DNA of 64,000 nucleotides from Halomonas aestuarii. GTDB taxonomy: Bacteria; Pseudomonadota; Gammaproteobacteria; Pseudomonadales; Halomonadaceae. Position 1 is the stretch's first letter. Every line of letters begins with the position of its first letter. Positions 27,061 through 34,145 of the stretch are shown piece by piece. The stretch is from contig NZ_CP018139.1 of assembly GCF_001886615.1 (NCBI RefSeq), positions 310,001-374,000 of the forward strand, given 5' to 3'. Made by a program: the position numbers and the translations under genes. Under the pieces are notes generated by a model, which had not been told where the DNA came from, ran no database searches, and saw only the letters and a program-made list of their open reading frames with translations.

Positions 27061-28025
27061 TGAAACGCGTTGCCGATTTACTGAAACAGGGACTCAAGGC
27101 CCACGACCAGGGCGACCTCGACACCGCCGCCCAGGCCTATCGGGCCGCGCTGGAGCTCGACCCGGACAGCGCCAGCGCCCATAACAACCTGGGCTTCCTG
27201 CTCAGCCAGCGGCAACAGTGGCAGCCGGCGCTGCTGCACCTGCGCAGCGCCATCGCCCTGGATCCCCACTCCTCCATGGCGCACTGCAACCTCGGACAGG
27301 TGCTGATCGCGCTTCAGCAGGTGCAAGATGGCATGCACCATATCGAACAGGCGGTGGCGGAAGATCCGCATAATCCCATCGCCTGGGACGCCCTGGCCCG
27401 CTTCAAGGTGCTGCTGGGGGATTTCACCAACGGCGAGTACGCCGCGCAACGGGCCATCGGCCTGCAGCCGCAGAGCAGCCCGCTTCACGTTCGCCTCGGC
27501 ATCGCCCAGGCGGCGCAAAAGCGCTACCAGGAAGCCCTGCGCAGTTACCAGACCGCCCTGTCGCTGGACGATCGCAATGCCGAAGCCTGGGCACAGTACG
27601 GCATCACCTGCTTCCTAAGTAACAACTTCGGCGATGCCCGCCAGGCCCTGCATAACGCCCTGCACCTGAACCCCGCCGATGCCAATGCCCTGCGCCACCT
27701 GGCGCTGACGGAACTGAGCCTCGGCCACCAGGAGCAGGCCATGGCGTACCTCAAGCAGATCGTGGACCAGGTCCCGGGGGATGATGACGCAAGGATCGAA
27801 CTGGCGGTCCTGCACCTGTCCCGGCACGAGACCGAGCAGGCCCAGCAGCTGCTCGACCAGGTGCAGGACGCGCACCGGGACAGTAGCCGATACCGCTTCT
27901 ACCTGGCGCTCAGCAAGCAACAGGGCCGGTCATTCGACGAGAGCCAGGCGATACTGGCGACCCTGGCACAGGGAGCCGATGCCTACGCCAGGAAGGCACG
28001 GCAGATGCTGCAACAAGTGCACTGA
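27060..28025 (+). CDS. TPR-repeat protein at the end of the eCIS operon
   Basis: A 321-residue protein made almost entirely of tetratricopeptide repeats: about eight 34-residue helix pairs with the usual A-x-x-Y-x-x-A-L-x-LDP/NP register (for example YRAALELDPDSASAHNNLGFLL and YQTALSLDDRNAEAWAQYG). No signal peptide or membrane segment is visible, so it is probably cytoplasmic. Its ATG shares one base with the stop of the DUF4157 gene (TGATG), which implies coupled translation and suggests it acts with the cargo protein, as a loading chaperone, adaptor or protective partner. This is inference; TPR proteins have many roles. Last gene of the operon. Confidence 0.9.
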   Translation: MKRVADLLKQGLKAHDQGDLDTAAQAYRAALELDPDSASAHNNLGFLLSQRQQWQPALLHLRSAIALDPHSSMAHCNLGQVLIALQQVQDGMHHIEQAVAEDPHNPIAWDALARFKVLLGDFTNGEYAAQRAIGLQPQSSPLHVRLGIAQAAQKRYQEALRSYQTALSLDDRNAEAWAQYGITCFLSNNFGDARQALHNALHLNPADANALRHLALTELSLGHQEQAMAYLKQIVDQVPGDDDARIELAVLHLSRHETEQAQQLLDQVQDAHRDSSRYRFYLALSKQQGRSFDESQAILATLAQGADAYARKARQMLQQVH

Positions 28026-28712
28026 CGTGTCGCTTGACATCGCCTTTGCAAGGTAGACGGGCAGGAGCTAGAGTTTTCCATGAGCACTGCTGCGGTGTGA
28101 AAAGCCTTCAGGCTCGATGACGGCTGGAACAACTAAGCAACTGCGTGTCCAATAGTATCCGGCAGGAAGCCGCGAAGAGGCGTACCAAGCGGTTCCATAC
28201 GAGGAACTCGTGCCTCAAGGTAAAATTCCGGTTTCCCAAGGATTTTTCCGTCAACGGCATCAGCGGTAGGCCGGTGGAGCCGGTGAGTCCACTGATCGGC
28301 GAAACGGCTGTGGTCGACTCGGCTCACCGAGGGATGCCGCGGAGGAAGTTTCCGCTTTCAGGAGCACTCAAGAGAGTGACTCGTCATGTAAGTGGTGCAG
28401 CTTTCCAAGCGGTGGAACTCACGGAGTCTGGTCAGACTGCAGTACGAATCCATGTGAAATGGATTCACGCCCACCGGCATGCTCCACCTCCACGGTGACA
28501 CACGGACAACTGGCGGCACCGGCAACGCACCCCGTGTCTCGGGGAGCAGCCTGCCCCACACGCCGCCATGACCCCGCCTCGCACACCCCGCCCTCTCCGG
28601 CTTGCAGCCGACGCGGCATGGCGATCCTCACCGGGATGCTGGGGCATCGACCCGACGCAAAGAAGCCGCGCCCTCCCCGGGCGCGGCTCCGATGCGGTTC
28701 TACCAGGCGGTG
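28026..28712. other. Intergenic junction between eCIS operon and sodA; inverted repeats, no convincing gene
   Basis: This 687-base gap is noticeably less GC-rich than its neighbours from about 28030 to 28500. A 117-codon frame starting GTG at 28145 exists but lacks the G/C third-position bias of every real gene here, has no ribosome site, and resembles nothing I know. Perfect short inverted repeats occur: GAATCCAT-5-ATGGATTC at 28446-28466, AGTCTG-2-CAGACT at 28425-28438, ACGAG-3-CTCGT at 28198-28210. A weak promoter-like pair (TTTGCA at 28045, TAGAGT at 28069, spacer 18) precedes it. No integrase, tRNA or insertion sequence is seen. From about 28500 it returns to high GC and ends with the sodA terminator. 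Confidence 0.6.
28660..28688 (-). terminator. Rho-independent terminator of sodA
   Basis: A perfect 9-bp stem GCCGCGCCC / GGGCGCGGC (28665-28673 and 28679-28687) with a 5-base loop. Read on the - strand it is followed by TTCTTTG, a reasonable U-rich tail. It lies 25 bases beyond the sodA stop codon and would also stop rightward readthrough only poorly. Confidence 0.82.
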
Positions 28713-29324
28713 TCAGCGAGTCGCATTCTGATAGCGACGCTCGACGTCTTCCCAGTCGATGACGTTGAAGAAGGCGGACACGTAGTCCGGACGCTTGTTC
28801 TGGTACTTCAGGTAGTAGGCATGTTCCCAGACATCCAGCCCCAGCACCGGCGACCTGCCCTCCATGATCGGGCTGTCCTGGTTGAGGGTGTTCTCGACCT
28901 TGAGCTTTCCGTCGGGCGTGACGCTGAGCCAGGCCCACCCGCTTCCGAAACGCCCCAAGGCCGCCTTGATGAAGGCGTCCTTGAAGGCATCGAAGCCGCC
29001 CAACTCGCTGTCGATGGCCTCTGCCACCTTCCCGTGGGGCTGGCCACCGCCATTGGGCGACATCATCTGCCAGAACATGGAGTGGTTGGCGTGTCCGCCG
29101 CCGTTGTTGATCACCGCCTGACGCTTGCCGTCGGGGACACGATCGAGGTTCGCGATCAGCTCCTCGACGTGCACGTCCTCCAGGCCGGTGCCCTCGAGGG
29201 CGGCATTGAGGTTGTTGACGTAGGTCTGGTGGTGACGGGAGTGGTGGATCTCCATGGTCAATGCATCGATGTGCGGTTCCAGGGCATCGTAAGCATAAGC
29301 CAGTTCAGGAAGGGTATGCGCCAT
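28713..29324 (-). CDS. sodA: Superoxide dismutase, manganese type
   Basis: A 203-residue Fe/Mn-family superoxide dismutase; converts superoxide to hydrogen peroxide and oxygen in the cytoplasm. Metal ligands are seen as the early [17 protein letters not shown] histidine, [10 protein letters not shown], and [18 protein letters not shown] near the end. The Mn subtype is favoured over Fe because of the G-G-H-A-N-H context and the distal glutamine in NQDSP (E. coli SodA has its active-site Gln there, SodB has it at the earlier position). AGGAGG lies a few bases upstream of the ATG. Single-gene unit with its own promoter and terminator. Metal preference from motifs is usually but not always right. 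Confidence 0.95.
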   Translation of the reverse strand: MAHTLPELAYAYDALEPHIDALTMEIHHSRHHQTYVNNLNAALEGTGLEDVHVEELIANLDRVPDGKRQAVINNGGGHANHSMFWQMMSPNGGGQPHGKVAEAIDSELGGFDAFKDAFIKAALGRFGSGWAWLSVTPDGKLKVENTLNQDSPIMEGRSPVLGLDVWEHAYYLKYQNKRPDYVSAFFNVIDWEDVERRYQNATR

Positions 29325-29403
29325 GATGGATCCTCCTTTCGGTTGTCCGTTGGGGCTCTGCGCCCCGGTTCACCCACAAGGATGGCAGAGAAGCCTGCTT
29401 GTT

Positions 29404-29446
29404 GCTAACAGTTCTCGTTATCCCTTGTATAGCTGCAGTTAATCAA
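29404..29446 (-). promoter_or_regulatory. sodA promoter with a Fur-box-like operator over the -10
   Basis: On the - strand: -35 TTGATT (plus-strand 29441-29446), 18-base spacer, -10 GATAAC (29417-29422). The 19-mer GATAACGAGAACTGTTAGC (29404-29422) agrees with the classical Fur box GATAATGATAATCATTATC at 13 of 19 positions by my count and covers the -10. Fur repression of sodA is known in Escherichia coli and Pseudomonas, so iron control is plausible. The predicted leader is roughly 80 bases long. Confidence 0.5.
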
Positions 29447-29462
29447 GGTTTTTCTCCTGGAT

Positions 29463-29495
29463 ACGACAAGGCCGACCCGCCTGGGGTCGGCCTTG
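29463..29495 (-). terminator. Probable terminator after etfA
   Basis: An 11-bp perfect stem AAGGCCGACCC / GGGTCGGCCTT (29468-29478 and 29484-29494) with a 5-base loop, about 35 bases downstream of the etfA stop on the - strand. The trailing sequence TGTCGTATCC is poor in T, so termination may be weak or Rho-assisted. Confidence 0.6.
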
Positions 29496-29528
29496 AGTGG
29501 GGCGTGCCGCGACTCACGCAGGCAGGCG

Positions 29529-30455
29529 CTACAGCTTCTGTTCGAGCTCCGGCAGGGCCTCGAAGAGATCCGCCACCAGCCCGTAATCGGCCACCTGGAA
29601 GATCGGGGCCTCCTCGTCCTTGTTGATGGCGACGATCACCTTGGAGTCCTTCATGCCGGCCAGGTGCTGGATGGCACCCGAGATGCCTACGGCGATGTAG
29701 AGGTCCGGGGCGACGATCTTGCCAGTCTGGCCGACCTGCATGTCGTTGGGCACGAAGCCGGCATCCACGGCGGCGCGGGAGGCGCCGATGGCGGCGCCCA
29801 GCTTGTCGGCGATGCCGTCGAGGAGCTTGAAGTTGTCGCCGTTGCCCATGCCGCGGCCGCCGGAGATGACCACCTTGGCGGCGCCCAGCTCGGGACGATC
29901 GCTCTGGGCCAGCTCCTCCTTGACGAAGGTGGACTGGGCATTGTCGACCACGGTGTCCACCGCCTCGATCGGGGCGCTGCCGCCCTCGCCGACCGCATCG
30001 AAGCCGGTCGAGCGCACGGTGATCACCTTGAGGACGTCCTCGCTCTGCACGGTGGCAATGGCGTTGCCGGCGTAGATCGGGCGCTTGAAGGTATCGGCGC
30101 TGTCGACCGCGATGATCTCGGAGATCTGCGACACGTCCTTCAGGGCGGCGACGCGGGGCAGCACGTTCTTGCCGGTGGTGGAGGCCACCGCCAGCAGGTG
30201 GCTGTAGTCGTCGGCCAGCTCGGCCAGCAGCGCCCCCATGGGCTCGGCCAGCTGGTGGGCATAGGTGGCGTGGTCGGCCACGCGCACCTTGCTCACGCCG
30301 TCGAGCTTGGCGGCCGCCTCGGCGATGGCGCCGACGTTCTCGCCCGCCACCAGGACATCGATGTCACCACCGATCTGCTGGGCCGCGGCGACGACGTGGG
30401 CGGTTGCGCCGGCGAGCGCACCGTCGTGATGTTCGGCAAGGACCAGGATACTCAT
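29529..30455 (-). CDS. etfA: Electron transfer flavoprotein, alpha subunit
   Basis: A 308-residue ETF alpha subunit. With EtfB it carries electrons from acyl-CoA and other dehydrogenases to ETF:ubiquinone oxidoreductase. The C-terminal FAD domain is clear: [61 protein letters not shown], then [26 protein letters not shown]; these are the segments that wrap FAD. The N-terminus [12 protein letters not shown] and its alpha/beta domain are typical. Its ATG overlaps the etfB stop by 4 bases, so the subunits are translationally coupled. Normal length. Confidence 0.97.
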   Translation of the reverse strand: MSILVLAEHHDGALAGATAHVVAAAQQIGGDIDVLVAGENVGAIAEAAAKLDGVSKVRVADHATYAHQLAEPMGALLAELADDYSHLLAVASTTGKNVLPRVAALKDVSQISEIIAVDSADTFKRPIYAGNAIATVQSEDVLKVITVRSTGFDAVGEGGSAPIEAVDTVVDNAQSTFVKEELAQSDRPELGAAKVVISGGRGMGNGDNFKLLDGIADKLGAAIGASRAAVDAGFVPNDMQVGQTGKIVAPDLYIAVGISGAIQHLAGMKDSKVIVAINKDEEAPIFQVADYGLVADLFEALPELEQKL

Positions 30456-31204
30456 GAGATCACCTTCGCTTCGTTCTTCAGCTTGTCGACCAGCTCGTCC
30501 ACGGAGCCCACCTTTACGCCGCCCTGGCGCTCGGCCGGCGGCTCGACCTTGAGCAGCTTGACCTTCGAGGCCACCTCGACGCCCAGCTCCGCCGGGGTCT
30601 TGACGTCCATCGGCTTCTTCTTGGCCTTCATGATGTCAGGCAGCTTGGCGTAGCGCGGCTCGTTCAGGCGCAGGTCGGTGGTGACGATGGCCGGCAGGGT
30701 CAGCTCGACGGTCTGCAGGCCGCCGTCGATCTCGCGGGTCACCTGCAGCTTGTCGTCCTGGACGGCCAGCTCGGAGGCGAAGGTGCCCTGGGGCAGGCCG
30801 CTCAGCGCGGCAAGCATCTGGCCGGTCTGGTTGTTGTCGGTGTCGATGGCCTGCTTGCCGAGGATCACCAGGCCCGGCTGCTCCTCCTCGACCACCTTGG
30901 CCAGCACCTTGGCCGCTCCCAGCGACTCGACGCGCTCATCGGTCTCGACGTGCACGGCGCGATCGGCGCCCAGCGCCAGGGCGGTGCGCAACTGCTCCTG
31001 GGCGGCCTTGGGGCCCACGGTGACCACGACGATCTCGCTGGCCACGCCCTTCTCCTTCAGGCGAACGGCCTCTTCCACGGCGATCTCGCAGAAGGGGTTC
31101 ATGGACATCTTGACGTTGGTGAGGTCGACGTCGGAGTTGTCCGGCTTGACCCGGATCTTGACGTTGTAGTCGATGACGCGTTTGACCGCGACGAGTACCT
31201 TCAT
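30452..31204 (-). CDS. etfB: Electron transfer flavoprotein, beta subunit
   Basis: A 250-residue ETF beta subunit. The start at 31204 is chosen because [20 protein letters not shown] is the family N-terminus; the frame is open 54 codons further upstream, but that sequence is unlike any ETF. It contains [22 protein letters not shown] and the AMP-site region [32 protein letters not shown], which in the family holds AMP and structures the recognition loop. First gene of the etfBA unit, divergent from the ETF-quinone oxidoreductase gene. Confidence 0.97.
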   Translation of the reverse strand: MKVLVAVKRVIDYNVKIRVKPDNSDVDLTNVKMSMNPFCEIAVEEAVRLKEKGVASEIVVVTVGPKAAQEQLRTALALGADRAVHVETDERVESLGAAKVLAKVVEEEQPGLVILGKQAIDTDNNQTGQMLAALSGLPQGTFASELAVQDDKLQVTREIDGGLQTVELTLPAIVTTDLRLNEPRYAKLPDIMKAKKKPMDVKTPAELGVEVASKVKLLKVEPPAERQGGVKVGSVDELVDKLKNEAKVIS

Positions 31205-31574
31205 AGTGTCCTCGCTTGGTTCACTCTGGGAACCTGATGGTTGGAGAAGCGTCCTCGTCACCCGAGATGGTGGCGGGTGGACACACGCCTCCTTGGAACC
31301 GGCTGGCATACCCTTATACGATTCATGCAAGCGTTTGATAGGCGCTGCACCAAAAAACGTTCCCAATGTGCCACAGGCGGATCCAGATCAACAATCCCCG
31401 GGGTTCCGGGGCGCGAGCCGGGCGCCATGACGCACTGCACCATCGCAGGGGGTGACCCTTTGCCGCTATTATGCCTATCATGAGGCATGCCTAGAAGCAA
31501 ACGACCGTTTTAAATCCTTTCGACGTTGGTCGCATCCGGTGGCCGCGTCCTCGGGGACAGCAAGGAGAGAGCAG
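31205..31574. promoter_or_regulatory. Divergent etfB / ETF-QO intergenic region with an 18-bp inverted repeat
   Basis: This 370-base spacer must hold both promoters. I see a palindrome ATGCCT-N6-AGGCAT at 31471-31488, overlapping -10-like hexamers TATTAT (31467-31472) and TATCAT (31476-31481) that could serve the rightward gene; a matching -35 is poor. For etfB, TATAAG on the - strand (31313-31318) is the best -10 candidate, again with a weak -35. The palindrome is a candidate operator. No ORF here has the local codon bias. Confidence 0.4.
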
Positions 31575-33245
31575 GTGGAAGAACAAGTCGAACGCGATTC
31601 CATGGACTTCGATGTGGTCATCGTCGGTGCCGGCCCCTCGGGCCTCTCGGCGGCTGCTCGCCTGATGCAGCAGGCCAACGAGGCCGGGCAGGAGCTGACG
31701 GTGTGCGTGGTGGAGAAGGGCTCCGAGGTGGGCGCCCACATCCTCTCGGGGGCCGTCTTCGAGCCCCGCGCCCTCCAGGAGCTGTTCCCCGACTGGGAGG
31801 AGCGGGGCGCGCCGCTGACCACCCCCGCGACCCGCGACGAGCTCTACCTGCTCAAGGATGCCGAGAAGGCCCAGAAGCTCCCCAATGCCCTGGTCCCGAA
31901 GACCATGCACAACACCGGCGGCGACCAGACCCGCTACGTGATCAGTGCCGGCAACCTCTGCCGCTGGCTAGGCGAGCAGGCGGAGGCGCTGGGCGTGGAG
32001 ATCTTCCCCGGCTTCGCCGCCCAGGAGGTAATCCAGGACGAGGACGGCACCGTGCGCGGCATCCTGATCGGCGACATGGGCGTGGGCGCGGATGGCCAGC
32101 CCAAGGACGGCCACATGCCGGGCATGGAGCTGCGCGCCAAGTACACCCTGTTCGCCGAGGGCGCCCGCGGCCACCTCGGCAAGCGACTGATCCGCGACTT
32201 CCAGCTCGACGCGGGCAAGGACCCGCAGCACTACGGCATCGGCCTGAAGGAGCTGTGGGACATCCCCGCCGAGCAGCACGAGCCGGGGCTGGTCCTGCAC
32301 GGCTCCGGCTGGCCGCTGGACAGGCACACCCACGGCGGCTGGTTCCTCTACCACGCCGAGAACGCCCAGGTGGTGGTCGGCCTGATCATGGACCTCTCCT
32401 ACGAGAACCCCTGGCTGTCGCCCTTCGACGAGTTCCAGCGCATGAAGCACCACCCGGTGCTCAAGCAGCACCTGGAGGGCGGCAAGCGCGTGGCCTACGG
32501 CGCCAGGGCCATCGCCAAGGGCGGACTCAACTGCCTGCCGAAGATGACCTTCCCCGGCGGCCTTTTGATCGGCTGCGACGCCGGCACCCTGAACTTCGCC
32601 AAGATCAAGGGCCTGCACACCGCCATGAAATCCGGCCTGGTGGCGGCCGAGGCGGTCTTCGAGGCCCTCGCTCAGGGCGATGAGGGCGGCAACGAGCTGA
32701 CCGCCTTCACCGACCGGTGGGAGGCGAGCTGGGCCTATCAGGAGCTGAAGGAGAGCGCGAGCTTCGGCCCGGCGATCCACAAGTACGGCACCGTCGGGGG
32801 CGGCGCCTACAACTTCCTCGACCAGCTGCTCGGCGGCAAGCTGCCCAACGTCCACGACACCACGCCGGACCACGCCACCCTGAAGAAGGCGGCCGAGTGC
32901 GAGAAGATCGACTACCCCAAACCGGACGGCAAGCTCTCCTTCGACAAGCCCTCCTCGGTGTTCCTGTCCAACACCAACCATGAGGAGGACCAGCCCTGCC
33001 ACCTGAGCCTGGCGGACCCCGAGCTGCCGATCCGCGACAACCTGCCCGAGTATGCCGAGCCGGCCACCCGCTATTGCCCGGCCGGGGTCTACGAGGTGGT
33101 CGAGGGAGACGATGGCACGCCGAGGTTCCAGATCAACTTCCAGAACTGCGTGCACTGCAAGACCTGCGACATCAAGGATCCGGCCCAGAACATCACCTGG
33201 GTGGCGCCTGAAGGCGGCGGCGGCCCCAACTATCCGAACATGTGA
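31575..33245 (+). CDS. Electron transfer flavoprotein:ubiquinone oxidoreductase
   Basis: A 556-residue ETF-QO (ETF dehydrogenase), which passes electrons from reduced ETF to ubiquinone at the inner membrane through FAD and a 4Fe-4S cluster. The N-terminal FAD motif is DFDVVIVGAGPSGLSAAARL. C-terminal cluster cysteines are in RYCPAGVYEV and the segment NFQNCVHCKTCDIKDPAQNI (C-x2-C-x2-C spacing). GGLLIGCDAGTLNFAKIKGLHTAMKSG is a conserved family block. I chose the GTG at 31575 because AAGGAGAG lies 5-6 bases upstream; the first in-frame ATG (31602) would give MDFDVV and is the alternative. Divergent from etfBA, its partner. Confidence 0.95.
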   Translation: MEEQVERDSMDFDVVIVGAGPSGLSAAARLMQQANEAGQELTVCVVEKGSEVGAHILSGAVFEPRALQELFPDWEERGAPLTTPATRDELYLLKDAEKAQKLPNALVPKTMHNTGGDQTRYVISAGNLCRWLGEQAEALGVEIFPGFAAQEVIQDEDGTVRGILIGDMGVGADGQPKDGHMPGMELRAKYTLFAEGARGHLGKRLIRDFQLDAGKDPQHYGIGLKELWDIPAEQHEPGLVLHGSGWPLDRHTHGGWFLYHAENAQVVVGLIMDLSYENPWLSPFDEFQRMKHHPVLKQHLEGGKRVAYGARAIAKGGLNCLPKMTFPGGLLIGCDAGTLNFAKIKGLHTAMKSGLVAAEAVFEALAQGDEGGNELTAFTDRWEASWAYQELKESASFGPAIHKYGTVGGGAYNFLDQLLGGKLPNVHDTTPDHATLKKAAECEKIDYPKPDGKLSFDKPSSVFLSNTNHEEDQPCHLSLADPELPIRDNLPEYAEPATRYCPAGVYEVVEGDDGTPRFQINFQNCVHCKTCDIKDPAQNITWVAPEGGGGPNYPNM

Positions 33246-33263
33246 CGCCCGACAGCACCCCAC

Positions 33264-33293
33264 GAAGAGGCCCCGCCATGGCGGGGCCTCTTC
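33264..33293. terminator. Bidirectional terminator between ETF-QO and sseA
   Basis: A perfect palindrome of two 15-base arms, GAAGAGGCCCCGCCA / TGGCGGGGCCTCTTC, centred on CCATGG. It sits 18 bases after the ETF-QO stop and 21 bases beyond the end of the convergent sulfurtransferase gene. The flanking T content is low (TTCGCG to the right), so it may act mainly as an RNA-end stabiliser as well as a terminator. Confidence 0.8.
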
Positions 33294-33314
33294 GCGTCCT
33301 GTCGGTGCGCCCTG

Positions 33315-34145
33315 TCAGTCGCCGGTGGCGACGGGCCGTGAAGGCTCCCGGATCCATTCGCTCCAGGAGCCGACGAAGAGCCTGGGCAGGGGTCGGCCGG
33401 CGATGGCGCAGGCCAGGACGTTGTGGCAGGCGGTGACCCCCGAGCCGCAGTAGGCGATCATCGAATCGGCCTCGGGCAGTTCGCTGGCCAGTACCCTGGC
33501 GCTCTTGAAGTGGCCCCCCTCCCCGAGGTTGTCGGCGCTGGGGCGGCAGACCGCGCCGGGAATGTGGCCGGCCACCGGGTCCACGGGCTCGGCCTCGCCC
33601 CGGAACCGCTCGCGGCTGCGGGCATCGAGCAGCATCGCCCCCGAGGCGGCGACCTCATCGACCCCGACCCAGGCCGCGTCGCGATACGCCGGCTGCCAGT
33701 CCGACGACGGCGGGAGCAGTTCCGGGTCGCCGTCCTCATAGAGCTCGCCCCCCGCCGCCAGCCAGGCCTTGAGCCCGCCGTCGAGCAGGCGCACGTCGGG
33801 ATGCCCGGCCCAGCAGTCGAGCATCCACCAGGCCCGCGCCGCCGCCAGCTGGCCCCCCATGTCGTCATAGACCACCACGGGCTGCTCGGGCGTGATGCCG
33901 AGCCGCTGCAGCACCGCGGTGAAGGCCTCGGGAGTCGGCAGCGGATGCCGCCCCCCCGCCCCGGGAGGGCCTGCCAGGTCGCGGTCGAGGTCGAAGTGGT
34001 AGCTGCCCGGCAGGTGCGCACCCCACCACAGCCCGCGACCGGCATCGGGTTCGCCCAGGCGGGCGCGGCAATCCAGCAGGCGGGGCGGATGAGCGCCCTC
34101 GAGGGCATCGGCCAGGGCGGCGGCCGAGATCAGTGGCTGTGTCAT
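33315..34145 (-). CDS. sseA: 3-mercaptopyruvate/thiosulfate sulfurtransferase, two rhodanese domains
   Basis: A 276-residue tandem-rhodanese protein. The active-site loop in the second domain is CGSGVTAC; the CG[S/T]GVT form is that of mercaptopyruvate sulfurtransferases (rhodaneses proper have CRKGVT). Other family segments are LLDCRARLGEPDAGRGLWWGAHLPGSYHFDLDRDLAGP, VVVYDDMGGQLAAARAWWML and LLDARSRERFRGEAEPVDPVAGHIPGA. The start ATG overlaps the stop of the upstream helicase gene by 4 bases. Likely cytoplasmic, last gene of a very long leftward gene run. Confidence 0.9.
   Translation of the reverse strand: MTQPLISAAALADALEGAHPPRLLDCRARLGEPDAGRGLWWGAHLPGSYHFDLDRDLAGPPGAGGRHPLPTPEAFTAVLQRLGITPEQPVVVYDDMGGQLAAARAWWMLDCWAGHPDVRLLDGGLKAWLAAGGELYEDGDPELLPPSSDWQPAYRDAAWVGVDEVAASGAMLLDARSRERFRGEAEPVDPVAGHIPGAVCRPSADNLGEGGHFKSARVLASELPEADSMIAYCGSGVTACHNVLACAIAGRPLPRLFVGSWSEWIREPSRPVATGD

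Noticed and set aside
1..28025. A type VI secretion system or lytic prophage instead of an eCIS
   Set aside because: There is no TssJLM membrane complex or ClpV, and no capsid, terminase, portal or lysis gene in the window; the AAA+ ATPase plus DUF4157 pair is the eCIS hallmark.
28026..28060. TTGACA at 28034-28039 as a promoter
   Set aside because: No acceptable -10 hexamer occurs at 16-18 bases; the neighbouring TTTGCA/TAGAGT pair is only slightly better.
28145..28498. A 117-codon frame starting GTG in the eCIS-sodA spacer
   Set aside because: Third positions are not G/C-biased as in every real gene here, there is no ribosome site, and no family is recognised. Kept only as part of the spacer description.
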